Below are positions 1-8,172 of a DNA stretch of 40,756 nucleotides, piece by piece. The stretch's first letter is position 1. Every line of letters starts with the position of its first letter. Source of the DNA: Bacteroidota bacterium (GTDB lineage Bacteria; Bacteroidota; Bacteroidia; Chitinophagales; Chitinophagaceae); the NCBI GenBank assembly GCA_013289065.1, contig JABDAP010000011.1, positions 1 through 40,756 of the forward strand, read 5' to 3'. The notes under the pieces were generated by a model. It had not been told where the DNA came from, ran no database searches, and saw only the letters and a program-made list of their open reading frames with translations. Made by a program: the position numbers and the translations under genes.

Positions 1-1022
1 GCAATGGTGGCGCGCCGATCTATAAAGTTGATATCAAAACAAAACAGGTGGAAGCTTTGTCGGACGTAAACTCCGGCATCAGCAGTTTCGACCTGCATAA
101 CAACCAACTCGTTTTTGTAAAAACAGAAGTAGCCGATCCGTTTGAATTATATACATCAGATGCAGCAGGAAAAAATGCAACACGCATCAGTAGCTTTAAC
201 GCAAGCTGGATAAAAAATAAAAAGATCATTTTCCCTGAAAAGAAAAGTTTTGTTGATGAAAAAGGATTGGCCATTGAATACTGGATCATGAAACCAGCCA
301 ATTACGAAGCAGGTAAAAAATATCCAACCATCCTGGATATTCACGGCGGGCCAACTGCTATGTGGGGGCCGGGTGAAAGCTCTATGTGGCACGAGTTTCA
401 GTATTACTGCGCCAAAGGTTATGCAGTGGTGTATTGCAACCCCAGAGGTTCGGGCGGTTATGGTGCAGAATTTTTGCGCGCCAATGTGAACGACTGGGGA
501 ACCGGCCCGACAGCCGATGTATTAACTGCTTTGGATAAAGCAGGCGCAGGTGGCTTTATCGACACATCGCGTTTGGCAGTTACGGGTGGTTCATATGCGG
601 GTTATTTGGTTGCGTGGATCATCAGTCATGATCAGCGTTTCAAAGCAGCCTGTTCACAACGCGGCGTATATGAATTGGGAACTTTTTTTGGAGAAGGAAA
701 TGCGTGGAGGTTAGTACCGAATTATTTTGGCGGCTACCCATGGGAAGCAGCAACCAAAGCAAACATTGAAAGAGAATCGCCCATCAATTATGTTCAGAAT
801 ATTCATACACCCTACATCATGTTTCATGGAGAGAATGATCTAAGAACAGGTGTGATACAGGGTGAGATGCTGTACAAAAGTTTGAAAGTATTGGGAAGGA
901 CTGTTGAATATGTTCGGCATCCCGGCGGAACACATGAGTTAACAAGAAGCGGAAACAACCGCCAGCGCATTGACCAGATGTTGCGGACGATGGAATTTTT
1001 TGAAAGGTTTATAAAGCATTGA
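1..1022 (+). CDS. S9 family peptidase (prolyl oligopeptidase-type), 3' part
   Basis: The reading frame is open from the window edge (first full codon at 3) to TGA at 1020-1022, so the 5' end lies outside the window. The visible part is the end of a beta-propeller-like region followed by an alpha/beta-hydrolase domain. The nucleophile motif GGSYAGY has its Ser codon at 591-593. The oxyanion region HGGP is followed by CNPRGSGGYG, the acid is in HGENDLR and the catalytic His in GGTHE. These are the hallmarks of the acylaminoacyl-peptidase/dipeptidyl-peptidase branch of family S9, serine peptidases that trim short peptides. The cellular location cannot be judged without the N-terminus. Nothing downstream is obviously linked. 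Confidence 0.93.
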   Translation, partial: NGGAPIYKVDIKTKQVEALSDVNSGISSFDLHNNQLVFVKTEVADPFELYTSDAAGKNATRISSFNASWIKNKKIIFPEKKSFVDEKGLAIEYWIMKPANYEAGKKYPTILDIHGGPTAMWGPGESSMWHEFQYYCAKGYAVVYCNPRGSGGYGAEFLRANVNDWGTGPTADVLTALDKAGAGGFIDTSRLAVTGGSYAGYLVAWIISHDQRFKAACSQRGVYELGTFFGEGNAWRLVPNYFGGYPWEAATKANIERESPINYVQNIHTPYIMFHGENDLRTGVIQGEMLYKSLKVLGRTVEYVRHPGGTHELTRSGNNRQRIDQMLRTMEFFERFIKH

Positions 1023-1028
1023 TCTGGA

Positions 1029-1063
1029 TTTTGGAATTTTGGAATTGGGAAATTTTGGAATTG
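1029..1063. repeat. Octamer-period repeat, left arm of inverted pair
   Basis: Four 8-bp units in tandem (TTTTGGAA, TTTTGGAA, TTGGGAAA, TTTTGGAA) then TTG. Positions 1044-1063 are the exact reverse complement of 1587-1606, so a 20-bp perfect inverted repeat brackets the small gene at 1074-1556. Confidence 0.8.
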
Positions 1064-1073
1064 ATTTACACAT

Positions 1074-1556
1074 ATGAATACAGTAAAAGAAATTCAAAAG
1101 ATCATTCATGATAAAATTCGCTATAAGCGTGAGGATACGTTATTAAACCATGTTAAAACTTTTCTGGATCGTGATTATGACAATTATAACGGCATTTTAA
1201 AAGGAAATGATTTCGCGCTCTGGAAATTTGATCATTGGGGCGGGATATTTTACCCCATAATATATGGGCATATATCTGACTCTCCGGATGTTGCAAGAAT
1301 ATATATTACAGTAAAATTAAATTTTGTTGGGTTTTTATTGTCAGTATTAATGGTTCTCGGATTTTTCATAGGTCTTCTTATCAGCTATAAAGAAAGAGGA
1401 TTATTATTGGGTGATTATTTTTTAAGTATGGTTGTAACCTCATTACTTCTGATCGCCTTTATCCTTGGCTATAGACATCACCGAAAAATAGCATTAGCTG
1501 AGTTTGATGAATTGATAAAAGAAAAAGCCGCAGATTCGCAGATTATACTAAACTGA
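1074..1556 (+). CDS. Hypothetical protein with two transmembrane helices
   Basis: A 160-residue protein that I do not assign to a family. Residues 1-80 are polar and aromatic-rich (a KFDHWGGIFYP stretch), followed by two hydrophobic helices at about 83-104 and 114-133 and a short charged cytoplasmic-type tail ending KEKAADSQIILN. The start is the first ATG, 10 bp after the left repeat arm. The gene is more AT-rich than its neighbours and stands alone between a plus-strand peptidase and a minus-strand amidase. Its last codons lie inside a 17-bp-stem hairpin and it is bracketed by a 20-bp inverted repeat, which suggests a recently inserted or mobile single-gene unit. Function unknown. Confidence 0.7.
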   Translation: MNTVKEIQKIIHDKIRYKREDTLLNHVKTFLDRDYDNYNGILKGNDFALWKFDHWGGIFYPIIYGHISDSPDVARIYITVKLNFVGFLLSVLMVLGFFIGLLISYKERGLLLGDYFLSMVVTSLLLIAFILGYRHHRKIALAEFDELIKEKAADSQIILN

Positions 1557-1572
1557 TCTGCGAATCTGCGGC
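1527..1572. terminator. Long hairpin overlapping a stop codon
   Basis: Perfect 17-bp stem (1527-1543 with 1556-1572) and a 12-nt loop. The TGA of the preceding gene (1554-1556) lies at the loop/stem junction. Each arm is two 8-bp words (CGCAGATT twice; ATCTGCGA, ATCTGCGG). An A-run precedes it and TAAATAATTTTTT follows, so it could stop transcripts from either side. Confidence 0.65.
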
Positions 1573-1585
1573 TAAATAATTTTTT

Positions 1586-1620
1586 CCAATTCCAAAATTT
1601 CCCAATCTCCCAATTCCAAA
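1586..1620. repeat. Octamer-period repeat, right arm of inverted pair
   Basis: Four 8-bp units (CCAATTCC, AAAATTTC, CCAATCTC, CCAATTCC) plus AAA, directly abutting the stop codon of the minus-strand amidase. Positions 1587-1606 are the reverse complement of 1044-1063. Confidence 0.8.
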
Positions 1621-2790
1621 TTATTTCACCCCTTTCAACCAATCCGTCATCCCCAAATAAATTTTCTTTGCCACATCATCATAAAAAGTTGACCGCAATA
1701 CTTTTTTCTCGTCACTCTCATTACTCATAAAAGCGATCTCAACTAAACTGTTGGGAAAATCTGTGGGTTGATTTAAAACAAAATTGAAATTACCCACGTT
1801 GCCAAATTCATTTAAATTCAACTCGAGCATCCTGTTCAGAAGCGCCATGGTCAATGGCCGGAAACCAATATGTTTATAATACGTACTCACACCATTCACT
1901 TCCGCGTTATTGCTGGAGTTGAGATGCAGGCTGATCAAAAAATCAGGGTTCTGTTCCTGCAGGAATAATATTCTGTCTTTGTTATCAAATGTGGTATCCG
2001 TTGTCCGCGTCATGATCACATTCTTCACACCTTTTTTCTTCAGCAATGATTGCAGTGCTTTGGCAAAAAGCAGTGTGTAGTATTTCTCTTCGTATTTTGC
2101 ATGAATCCCGCCTGTTCCTGCATTGGTTCCTCCGTGGCCGGCGTCTATCGCTACTTTCATAAAACGCAGGTCTAATTTTTCGGGCTGTCGTTTTACACGG
2201 ATCACCAATATCTTTCCTTTATAACCGATGCTGTAACCCCAATGCTGGCTATGTTTCAGTTCAATGGTTACACGCACCACATCATCTTCTACCTGGTTAT
2301 AATAAACATTCTTTACTTCTTTTAATGAATGTAATTGTGTTATCCAGTTGGTATTACTCTGCACGCCAAAAATATCTATGATTATTTTTGATGGATTGAT
2401 CTCCATATAACTTTTATACGGCAGCCTTTCTTCCATATTGATACCTACATAGTCAAAACTGGAATCGCCCTTTGCACTGAAAGAATTGGTGAGATAAAAT
2501 GGTTTTTCTTTTTGCGCACTGTCCGGTTTAATAAATACCCGGTCTATATAAGCAGAATGAAATTTTGAAAGCTGTACCGTATACATATCTTTCGTTGAAT
2601 CTATCACACGCAATAAAATATTGGTGTCGATATAACCCATTTTGGCGCCGCCTAACCTGTCTTCCCCCAATCCATACGATAACGCAGGTAATTTACCGGT
2701 CGATCTCGCCAATGTATAATGCGGCGGAGTATTTTGTGCGGATGTTTGCAGTACTAACAAAACAATACAGGCAATAAGGGGGAGCTTCAT
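1621..2790 (-). CDS. N-acetylmuramoyl-L-alanine amidase (Amidase_3)
   Basis: A secreted zinc amidase that cuts the MurNAc-L-Ala bond of peptidoglycan. The 389-residue protein has a signal peptide (about 1-18, ending QTSA/QN) and a beta-rich AMIN-like N-terminal part (about 100-200). The C-terminal Amidase_3 domain (about 210-387) carries the zinc ligands His219 (IDAGHGG), Glu235 (YEEK) and His289 (ISLHLNSS) and the catalytic Glu351 (SLVEIAFMSN). All catalytic residues are present. It resembles AmiC-type daughter-cell separation enzymes. It is transcribed alone, and its stop abuts the octamer repeat. Confidence 0.92.
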   Translation of the reverse strand: MKLPLIACIVLLVLQTSAQNTPPHYTLARSTGKLPALSYGLGEDRLGGAKMGYIDTNILLRVIDSTKDMYTVQLSKFHSAYIDRVFIKPDSAQKEKPFYLTNSFSAKGDSSFDYVGINMEERLPYKSYMEINPSKIIIDIFGVQSNTNWITQLHSLKEVKNVYYNQVEDDVVRVTIELKHSQHWGYSIGYKGKILVIRVKRQPEKLDLRFMKVAIDAGHGGTNAGTGGIHAKYEEKYYTLLFAKALQSLLKKKGVKNVIMTRTTDTTFDNKDRILFLQEQNPDFLISLHLNSSNNAEVNGVSTYYKHIGFRPLTMALLNRMLELNLNEFGNVGNFNFVLNQPTDFPNSLVEIAFMSNESDEKKVLRSTFYDDVAKKIYLGMTDWLKGVK

Positions 2791-2834
2791 CTAATGAAGA
2801 TAAAAAAGATAATGGGATAGCCAATGGCCTTGTT

Positions 2835-2872
2835 TTAAAAAAAATGAGGAAGCGATCCCGCTTCCTCATTTT
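2835..2872 (-). terminator. Intrinsic terminator after the outer membrane protein gene
   Basis: 14-bp perfect stem (2841-2854 with 2859-2872) with a 4-nt loop. On the minus strand it is followed by a run of T. It lies just downstream of the gene ending at 2894. Confidence 0.85.
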
Positions 2873-2893
2873 CTTCGTTAAGTATTTAATTGC

Positions 2894-4150
2894 TTAATCA
2901 TATTTTTTCAGCTTACGCGATACCCAGAAATCACGATAGCTGATCGTTACATTGAACTGTGTATATTTTTCTTTGATCAGCCCATTAACAGTTGTACCTC
3001 TTTGCCCCACTTCCAGGTCGCCCTGCAAACCTAATCCGCTTCTGTTTAAAAGAACACCTGCGCCGAATGTGGCGCCTACATCGGTAAGTTGCTGGCCGGC
3101 TATACGCAGGTAAGAATTGTTATAGAAGAACCCTGTCTGTAAAAAATATTTTTCATACGTCTGGTTCAGGTAAGTAAGTTTATTTGAATATTCCGCACCA
3201 ACTGATAATCTCGTGCTGTTAACCAGTGAATAATTGATTCCCTTATAATTGAGGTCGCTCCATCCCTGGTAATTATAATCAACTGCAAAAGTATAGGCGC
3301 CTTTATACTGCGCAGCAATTCCACCGGTATAGGTTACAGGCAGCGTAAAATAATTAGATTTATAGAATTCATTGTTGATGATAGTAGTATTGCCGTCTTT
3401 AACAAGCAACGCATAATCGGCCCGCAACCTGGTTTTATTTGATGCGGTACCTCCGATAGCTATGCCCCATTTGTTATTCAATTTCGCTTTGTACTGGAAC
3501 CCTGCTTTAAAATACAGATTACCGAGAAAAATATTTCTGTTCGTAACCAGTGAGCTGTCAGTTAAAGTTTCTGATAATGTTTCTGTTTCCTGTATCTGGC
3601 CAAAAAGATAAGATGCCTGTAACCCGATAGACAGGTTCTTATTTATCGAATAACTGTTAGCAATATATACCTGGTTGGTACTTCCCGAGCCTTCATAATA
3701 AGCATCGGTAGTAATAGGCGTTCCCAAAACATCTTTCTTTCCATTAAAAGAATAGTTAACGGTGCTGAATGGCAGCAGTCCGATACTGACTGCCCATTTA
3801 CGTTTTGGCTTTATCGCCAGTGCTATTTTTTTAAACTGTACATCTGATGACTGGCTCTGTGTCGGATCTGAAATAGGTGTGCCTGAATAACCAACAGATT
3901 TGTAGCGGGTAGATAATTCAAAATAAAAAAAATGTTCGTCGATGCTGGCGTAGGAAGCAGGATTGGCCTGATACAAAAACCTGTTTGAAGACAATGCTAT
4001 TCCTGCATGCCCCATACCCGATGTCCGGTCGAATGAACTTTTTTCAAGATCGCCGATACCAATGATCGAATACGGCGATGTATTGTTTTGGGCATGCGCC
4101 GTCATCGCTGTACAGATCAAGCATATTACGCAAAAAAGTATCGGTCTCAT
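2894..4150 (-). CDS. FadL-like outer membrane beta-barrel protein
   Basis: A 418-residue protein with a clear signal peptide (cleavage likely after MTAHA, before QNN). The N-terminus has the GMGHAGIAL and NPASYA motifs typical of Bacteroidota OmpP1/FadL-type barrels. The rest alternates aromatic and polar residues in beta-strand periodicity (many Y/N/T-rich strands). The C-terminal strand reads FNVTISYRDFW before a short basic tail. The role is probably diffusion or uptake of a hydrophobic compound, or a structural outer-membrane function; the substrate is not visible. It sits 15 bp after the DUF4270 lipoprotein gene and is almost certainly co-transcribed with it, with a strong terminator behind. 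Confidence 0.8.
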   Translation of the reverse strand: MRPILFCVICLICTAMTAHAQNNTSPYSIIGIGDLEKSSFDRTSGMGHAGIALSSNRFLYQANPASYASIDEHFFYFELSTRYKSVGYSGTPISDPTQSQSSDVQFKKIALAIKPKRKWAVSIGLLPFSTVNYSFNGKKDVLGTPITTDAYYEGSGSTNQVYIANSYSINKNLSIGLQASYLFGQIQETETLSETLTDSSLVTNRNIFLGNLYFKAGFQYKAKLNNKWGIAIGGTASNKTRLRADYALLVKDGNTTIINNEFYKSNYFTLPVTYTGGIAAQYKGAYTFAVDYNYQGWSDLNYKGINYSLVNSTRLSVGAEYSNKLTYLNQTYEKYFLQTGFFYNNSYLRIAGQQLTDVGATFGAGVLLNRSGLGLQGDLEVGQRGTTVNGLIKEKYTQFNVTISYRDFWVSRKLKKYD

Positions 4151-4165
4151 CTTTTCTAAAACAGT

Positions 4166-5503
4166 TTATTGTACAGAGGCATATATGATTTGCAATTCCA
4201 TCTTTCCGGCACTGTTGGCATAATTTCCCATGACGAGCCTTCCAAATTGTGTTTCCAATGCAGGGCTGGGTGGTATCACTAAAACACCATTAGCATTGAT
4301 AGTACCATCAAGAATAAGCGCTTTGAAATAGTTCGTCACATCATATTGATAATTCGTATTCTCACCATATAAATAATCCACTACCAGGTCTCCTGTTTGT
4401 GTGGCTGCAGTTCCTGAACTGTTTGTAAAAGAAAGGTCAGGGCCGATCTGGTTCAATATAGTAGTTGATGATAATCTTAACAATGGCGGTAACCCATAAA
4501 CCGATGCACTATAAGATCCTCTTACCGGCCGGATGATCAAAGTCGCTTTTAACAGCTTGGCATAATTGGTAAGTTTTAAAACATCTCTTGCAGAAGGGAA
4601 ACGAATTTTAGCCATTACACCCGCTGCATACATTGAATAAGCTGTATTACCGAGGTCTTTACTGTTGATCTGTTTAACCGTAGCAATATCTTTCAACACA
4701 GTACCCGACCTGTCAACAGTAATATTATTGAAATGATGATTCTTATTCGCTAAAGTAAATTCCAAAGTTTTGCTCTCAAGGTATAATGATGGTTTCTTAT
4801 AATACAACCGCATGATAACACTATCCTTTGCGCCAAATATTAACTGGCTGTTTGCTCCTGAACTTATTCGCAATCCATAAAAATATTGCAGGAACCCATC
4901 GCTCGAACGGATATCAAGATCATTAGGATCCTGGAATTTTTTCAGCAACGCCTGTCCAAGATTGTCATCCAGCCGTACAATAATAGAATCATTTGAATAA
5001 GGCCTGACGGTAACGTTTTGTGAACCGATTGCCGGTGATGTTACTGCAAAGGACCGGTTATTATTTATGACCAGTGTAGTGTTATCATATGGCACGATAG
5101 GTTCGGCAAGACGGTTAACAATGATCTGTAACGGTTTTGTGGTATCGCCTGCATACGAATGATCGGGTTTGATAACGATCGCAAGTGAATCAAAAGTGGT
5201 TGCCCTGAATGAATCAGCAAACGTATCTGAATAAGCGGGTGGGACTACTTCAAAATAACAGTTCGTTGTTATCTTTCCAAACACAGGATCAGGATATCCG
5301 CCAACCATCGTAACTCCTTTTGAAGAAGTAGCAAATGAATCAACATATATCGTAGAGAGGTCGGCCTGAAAAGAATCTACTTTTACGATCTGCGTATAAC
5401 CATTGTCAAGAAATTGGTCACCGAACTGAATATCCACCTTTTTGCAGGCTACCCAGGCAAGAGAAAGTAATAAGAACAGGCAGAGGAATAGCTTTTTCGG
5501 CAT
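4166..5503 (-). CDS. DUF4270 family lipoprotein
   Basis: A 445-residue lipoprotein: the signal peptide starts at the ATG ending at 5503 and gives lipobox LAWVAC with the lipidated Cys at residue 20. A 19-codon upstream extension is possible but would bury the signal peptide, so it was not used. The early segment DSFQADLSTIYVDSFATS followed by GGYPDPVFGKI is typical of DUF4270, a Bacteroidota surface-lipoprotein family without a known function. The remainder looks beta-sandwich-like. It is first gene of a two-gene unit with the outer membrane barrel, and divergent to a second lipoprotein pair (Kelch/DUF4907), suggesting one envelope complex. Confidence 0.85.
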   Translation of the reverse strand: MPKKLFLCLFLLLSLAWVACKKVDIQFGDQFLDNGYTQIVKVDSFQADLSTIYVDSFATSSKGVTMVGGYPDPVFGKITTNCYFEVVPPAYSDTFADSFRATTFDSLAIVIKPDHSYAGDTTKPLQIIVNRLAEPIVPYDNTTLVINNNRSFAVTSPAIGSQNVTVRPYSNDSIIVRLDDNLGQALLKKFQDPNDLDIRSSDGFLQYFYGLRISSGANSQLIFGAKDSVIMRLYYKKPSLYLESKTLEFTLANKNHHFNNITVDRSGTVLKDIATVKQINSKDLGNTAYSMYAAGVMAKIRFPSARDVLKLTNYAKLLKATLIIRPVRGSYSASVYGLPPLLRLSSTTILNQIGPDLSFTNSSGTAATQTGDLVVDYLYGENTNYQYDVTNYFKALILDGTINANGVLVIPPSPALETQFGRLVMGNYANSAGKMELQIIYASVQ

Positions 5504-5821
5504 CAGGTACAGTTGTGTTGCGATACAAAAACAAAAATTTGTTGTTGAGAACGGGCACAATAATAGACAGGACGCCTGTTACAAAATTGTTAGTATGGAT
5601 TAATAATACAATTGTACCGATGAGGGAGACATATTTATCTGCAAACTTCCCCAGTTGGAATACGGAAGCTGGTATCACGCATGCTTAATTGGCTAATATC
5701 CTGTATAGTCAAAAAACTTTCGCAGATAAAATCAGCTCATTCGTCTTTGAATATATATCGAAAATCCATTTTAACGATTTAGCAGAACCGCAGGCAGATA
5801 ATTTCAGGCAAAATTTCACAC
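5504..5821. other. Divergent intergenic region
   Basis: 318 bp between the DUF4270 and Kelch lipoprotein genes, which are transcribed away from each other. It must hold both promoters. I see no convincing Bacteroidota TTG/TAnnTTTG pair, no strong palindrome and no credible small gene. Confidence 0.5.
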
Positions 5822-6853
5822 ATGAAGCGATTAAAGTACTATTTCTTTTTACCGGTAAGTATTGTGTTGATCATGGTTTCCTGCGCCAAAAACCCTGGTG
5901 TTGATGATCCCTCTGTCGACAGTGGAAACTGGGTAAAACGTTCTGAATTTGAAGGTAATGCCCGCACGGAAGCGGCTTCTTTTGTAATTGGTGATACCGC
6001 ATATATAGGTACCGGTTATGATGGCAGTGTCCGTTATACGGATTTCTGGGCATTCGATCCGGCTAAAAATTTCTGGATACAAAAAGCACAATTTCCTGGT
6101 GTAGCAAGAAACTCTGCAGTAGGATTTGCTGTTGGTACAAAAGGGTACATCGCTACGGGTTATGATGGCTTGAACAGGTTGGGTGATACATGGGAATACA
6201 ACCAGGCAACCAATACCTGGGTTAGAAAAGCTGATTTTGCCGGATCCGCCCGTTATGATGCAGTTGCATTCGGTATCAACGACAAAGGTTATATCTCTAC
6301 CGGCTTCGATGGCGGTTATACAAAAGATCTTTGGGAATTCACACCAACCGGTGGAACCAATAACAGTGGTGTTTGGGCACAGAAAGTGAGCCTCGGCGGA
6401 ACCAAACGTTCAGGCGCTATAGCACTTGTATACAACAATAAAGCATATGTGGTTACAGGCATCAATAACGGAACAACAGTAAGTGATTTCTGGATGTTTG
6501 ACCCGGCAACTGCTGCGTGGACACAATTGAGGGATATCGCTAATATCAGTTCTGATCCGTTTGATGATGATTATACAGATATCGTTAGAGACAATGGTGT
6601 TGGCTTTATCATTGGCACCAAAGCCTATATTACCGTTGGAGAAAACGGTTCTTATGTAAAGAAAACCTGGGAGTACGATTTCAGCCAGGATACCTGGGCA
6701 CGTAAAACAACCTATGAGCGCTCGGAAAGAACTGGTGGTGTAGGATTCACTGTTAAAGGCAGGGGATTTGTAGCCTGCGGCAGAAACAGTACTTATTACT
6801 GGGATGATATTGATGAGTTTCAACCAGACGTAGTTTACAATGCAAATGATTAA
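5822..6853 (+). CDS. Kelch-repeat lipoprotein
   Basis: A 343-residue protein with a lipoprotein signal peptide (VLIMVSC, lipidated Cys at 21). It then has about five to six Kelch blades: repeated GYIATGYDG/GYISTGFDG/AYITVGENG strands, each followed by a WEYN-type strand and an N-x-W-x-x-K segment. It is predicted to form a surface or periplasmic beta-propeller, usually a binding scaffold. No catalytic residues of galactose oxidase are visible. Its stop overlaps the next gene by 14 bp (translational coupling). It faces the DUF4270/barrel pair divergently, which suggests a shared function at the outer membrane. Confidence 0.88.
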   Translation: MKRLKYYFFLPVSIVLIMVSCAKNPGVDDPSVDSGNWVKRSEFEGNARTEAASFVIGDTAYIGTGYDGSVRYTDFWAFDPAKNFWIQKAQFPGVARNSAVGFAVGTKGYIATGYDGLNRLGDTWEYNQATNTWVRKADFAGSARYDAVAFGINDKGYISTGFDGGYTKDLWEFTPTGGTNNSGVWAQKVSLGGTKRSGAIALVYNNKAYVVTGINNGTTVSDFWMFDPATAAWTQLRDIANISSDPFDDDYTDIVRDNGVGFIIGTKAYITVGENGSYVKKTWEYDFSQDTWARKTTYERSERTGGVGFTVKGRGFVACGRNSTYYWDDIDEFQPDVVYNAND

Positions 6854-7175
6854 AAAGAACTGGGTCTATTTCCTGTTTGCTTTTGCAGTGATCCTTTTTA
6901 TTGTTACTCGCTTTACCGGCACAGCAAAAAAAAGGGGGGAGTTTATGAAGGTCTCTTTAAAAACTTTTCATACGGATATGGGTTGGGGCTATGATGTATA
7001 CAAAGATGATTCAGTATACATACACCAGGAATCCATACCGTCACTGCCCGGAAGAAAAGGTTTTGCTACGGAAGCAGATGCAGATAAAATAGGCAATCTG
7101 GTTCTTACCAAAATGAAGCACAGTAAATTTCCTGTGGTATCGCTGCAGGAGTTGGATAGCTGCGGTATCAAATAA
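6840..7175 (+). CDS. DUF4907 domain protein
   Basis: A 111-residue protein with one N-terminal hydrophobic helix (about 8-25; signal anchor) and a soluble domain carrying GWGYDVYKDDSVYIHQESIPSL, GRKGFATEADADKIG and a C-terminal FPVVSLQELDSCGI. This matches the DUF4907 pattern, a small Bacteroidota family with no known role. It overlaps the Kelch gene by 14 bp and ends 18 bp before a strong bidirectional terminator, so Kelch-DUF4907 forms a complete two-gene unit. I infer a small envelope partner of the Kelch lipoprotein. Confidence 0.8.
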   Translation: MQMIKKNWVYFLFAFAVILFIVTRFTGTAKKRGEFMKVSLKTFHTDMGWGYDVYKDDSVYIHQESIPSLPGRKGFATEADADKIGNLVLTKMKHSKFPVVSLQELDSCGIK

Positions 7176-7193
7176 TAAAATAGTTCATTACAT

Positions 7194-7234
7194 TATCAAA
7201 AAACTCTTAGCTAACCGCTAAGAGTTTTTTGATA
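7194..7234. terminator. Bidirectional intrinsic terminator
   Basis: Perfect 18-bp stem (7194-7211 with 7217-7234) with loop TAACC, and A-runs and T-runs inside the stem for both strands. It serves the convergent DUF4907 and LytTR genes. Its right arm encodes the last residues and stop (7218-7220) of the LytTR gene. Confidence 0.9.
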
Positions 7235-7907
7235 TCATATCGTCAAGCAACTGCCGGTATGCATTTCCGATAGGAATGGTATGGATGCCGATGTTGATCT
7301 CGTTGCGGCTGATGGAATCTACCTGGCTCAAAGAAATGATATAAGAGCGGTGCACCCTGATAAAACTTGTTTCGGGTAATTTACTTTCAAAATCTTTCAG
7401 GTTCTGTAAAGTAGTCAGCGGCGAAACCTTTCCTTTCAAAAATATCTGTGTATAATCCCGCAGGCCGGACAGGAACAGGATGTCCGACAAATTAATTTTG
7501 ATCAGTTTATATTCCGATTTGATAAATACATAATCCCTTTTAACAGTAGTACTGCTCGATAGCTGCAGCATATATAATTCGATATTCTGGATCAATGAAA
7601 AAATTCGCTCGTAACTAAAAGGCGTATGCAGCCATGCAAAAATATTTCTCCTGATGGCAAGCGGAAGTGTGTCATCTTCCAGTCCCATGCAAACAAGCAC
7701 CGGCAATTCTGATCTTTCGGTAATAAGTGTGGAGAGCAATGGTAAGGTAGAAAAAATAATATCACATTTTACTTCTTCCAGCGTAAATGCAGCATCATCC
7801 AATGTAGGAAAGATACCGGCGATCAGTACACCGGGGGTAATCTTCAGGTAATCCTGTAACAGCAATACGTCTTTGCTGTTGTCGCTGATAATGATAATCT
7901 TTCGCAT
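7218..7907 (-). CDS. LytTR-family regulator with degenerate receiver domain
   Basis: A 229-residue protein with a receiver-like fold (about 1-115) and a C-terminal LytTR DNA-binding domain (about 125-228; ILFLSGLRDYTQIFL, TLQNLKDFESKLP, FIRVHRSYIISLSQVDSI). The receiver lacks key residues. The phospho-acceptor region reads DIIFSTLPLL with no Asp at the expected place (Ser53 or Phe52), and the conserved Lys is Thr95 (WLHTPFSYE). Only one acidic residue remains in the first pocket (ISDNS). It probably acts without phosphorylation. No LytS-type kinase is adjacent. The 265 bp upstream (7908-8172) hold no gene; its promoter should lie there. Confidence 0.87.
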   Translation of the reverse strand: MRKIIIISDNSKDVLLLQDYLKITPGVLIAGIFPTLDDAAFTLEEVKCDIIFSTLPLLSTLITERSELPVLVCMGLEDDTLPLAIRRNIFAWLHTPFSYERIFSLIQNIELYMLQLSSSTTVKRDYVFIKSEYKLIKINLSDILFLSGLRDYTQIFLKGKVSPLTTLQNLKDFESKLPETSFIRVHRSYIISLSQVDSISRNEINIGIHTIPIGNAYRQLLDDMISKNS

Positions 7908-8060
7908 GTTGCAGAGTTGTAAAAAATACGCTCAAAAAATATTCTTTTAGACTTCAGATCAGAACAGATGTAAACTAAGTTAATGTTAAAGCGTAAAAGA
8001 GCGAATACAAATTCATCGCGAACATTTTGAAATACGGATACCCACAAAAATAAATGAATA

Positions 8061-8101
8061 AAAAAACCTCACCACCTGTTACAGTAATGAGGCTTTGTTT
8101 T
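8061..8101 (-). terminator. Intrinsic terminator after acyl-CoA dehydrogenase
   Basis: Read on the minus strand, the stem CCTCA/TGAGG (8088-8092 with 8067-8071, possibly with a small inner CTGTTACAG hairpin) is followed by seven T. It lies about 70 bp past the acyl-CoA dehydrogenase stop. Confidence 0.65.
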
Positions 8102-8172
8102 AGCAAGCAACCGTAAAACAAAAACCAAATATTAAAAAACTTTACGAAAGTTAATAATTTTTTTTCTTTTGG

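Noticed and set aside
5418..5678. 86-codon minus-strand open frame overlapping the DUF4270 start
   Set aside because: It overlaps the lipoprotein coding region in another frame and has no protein-like composition or family.
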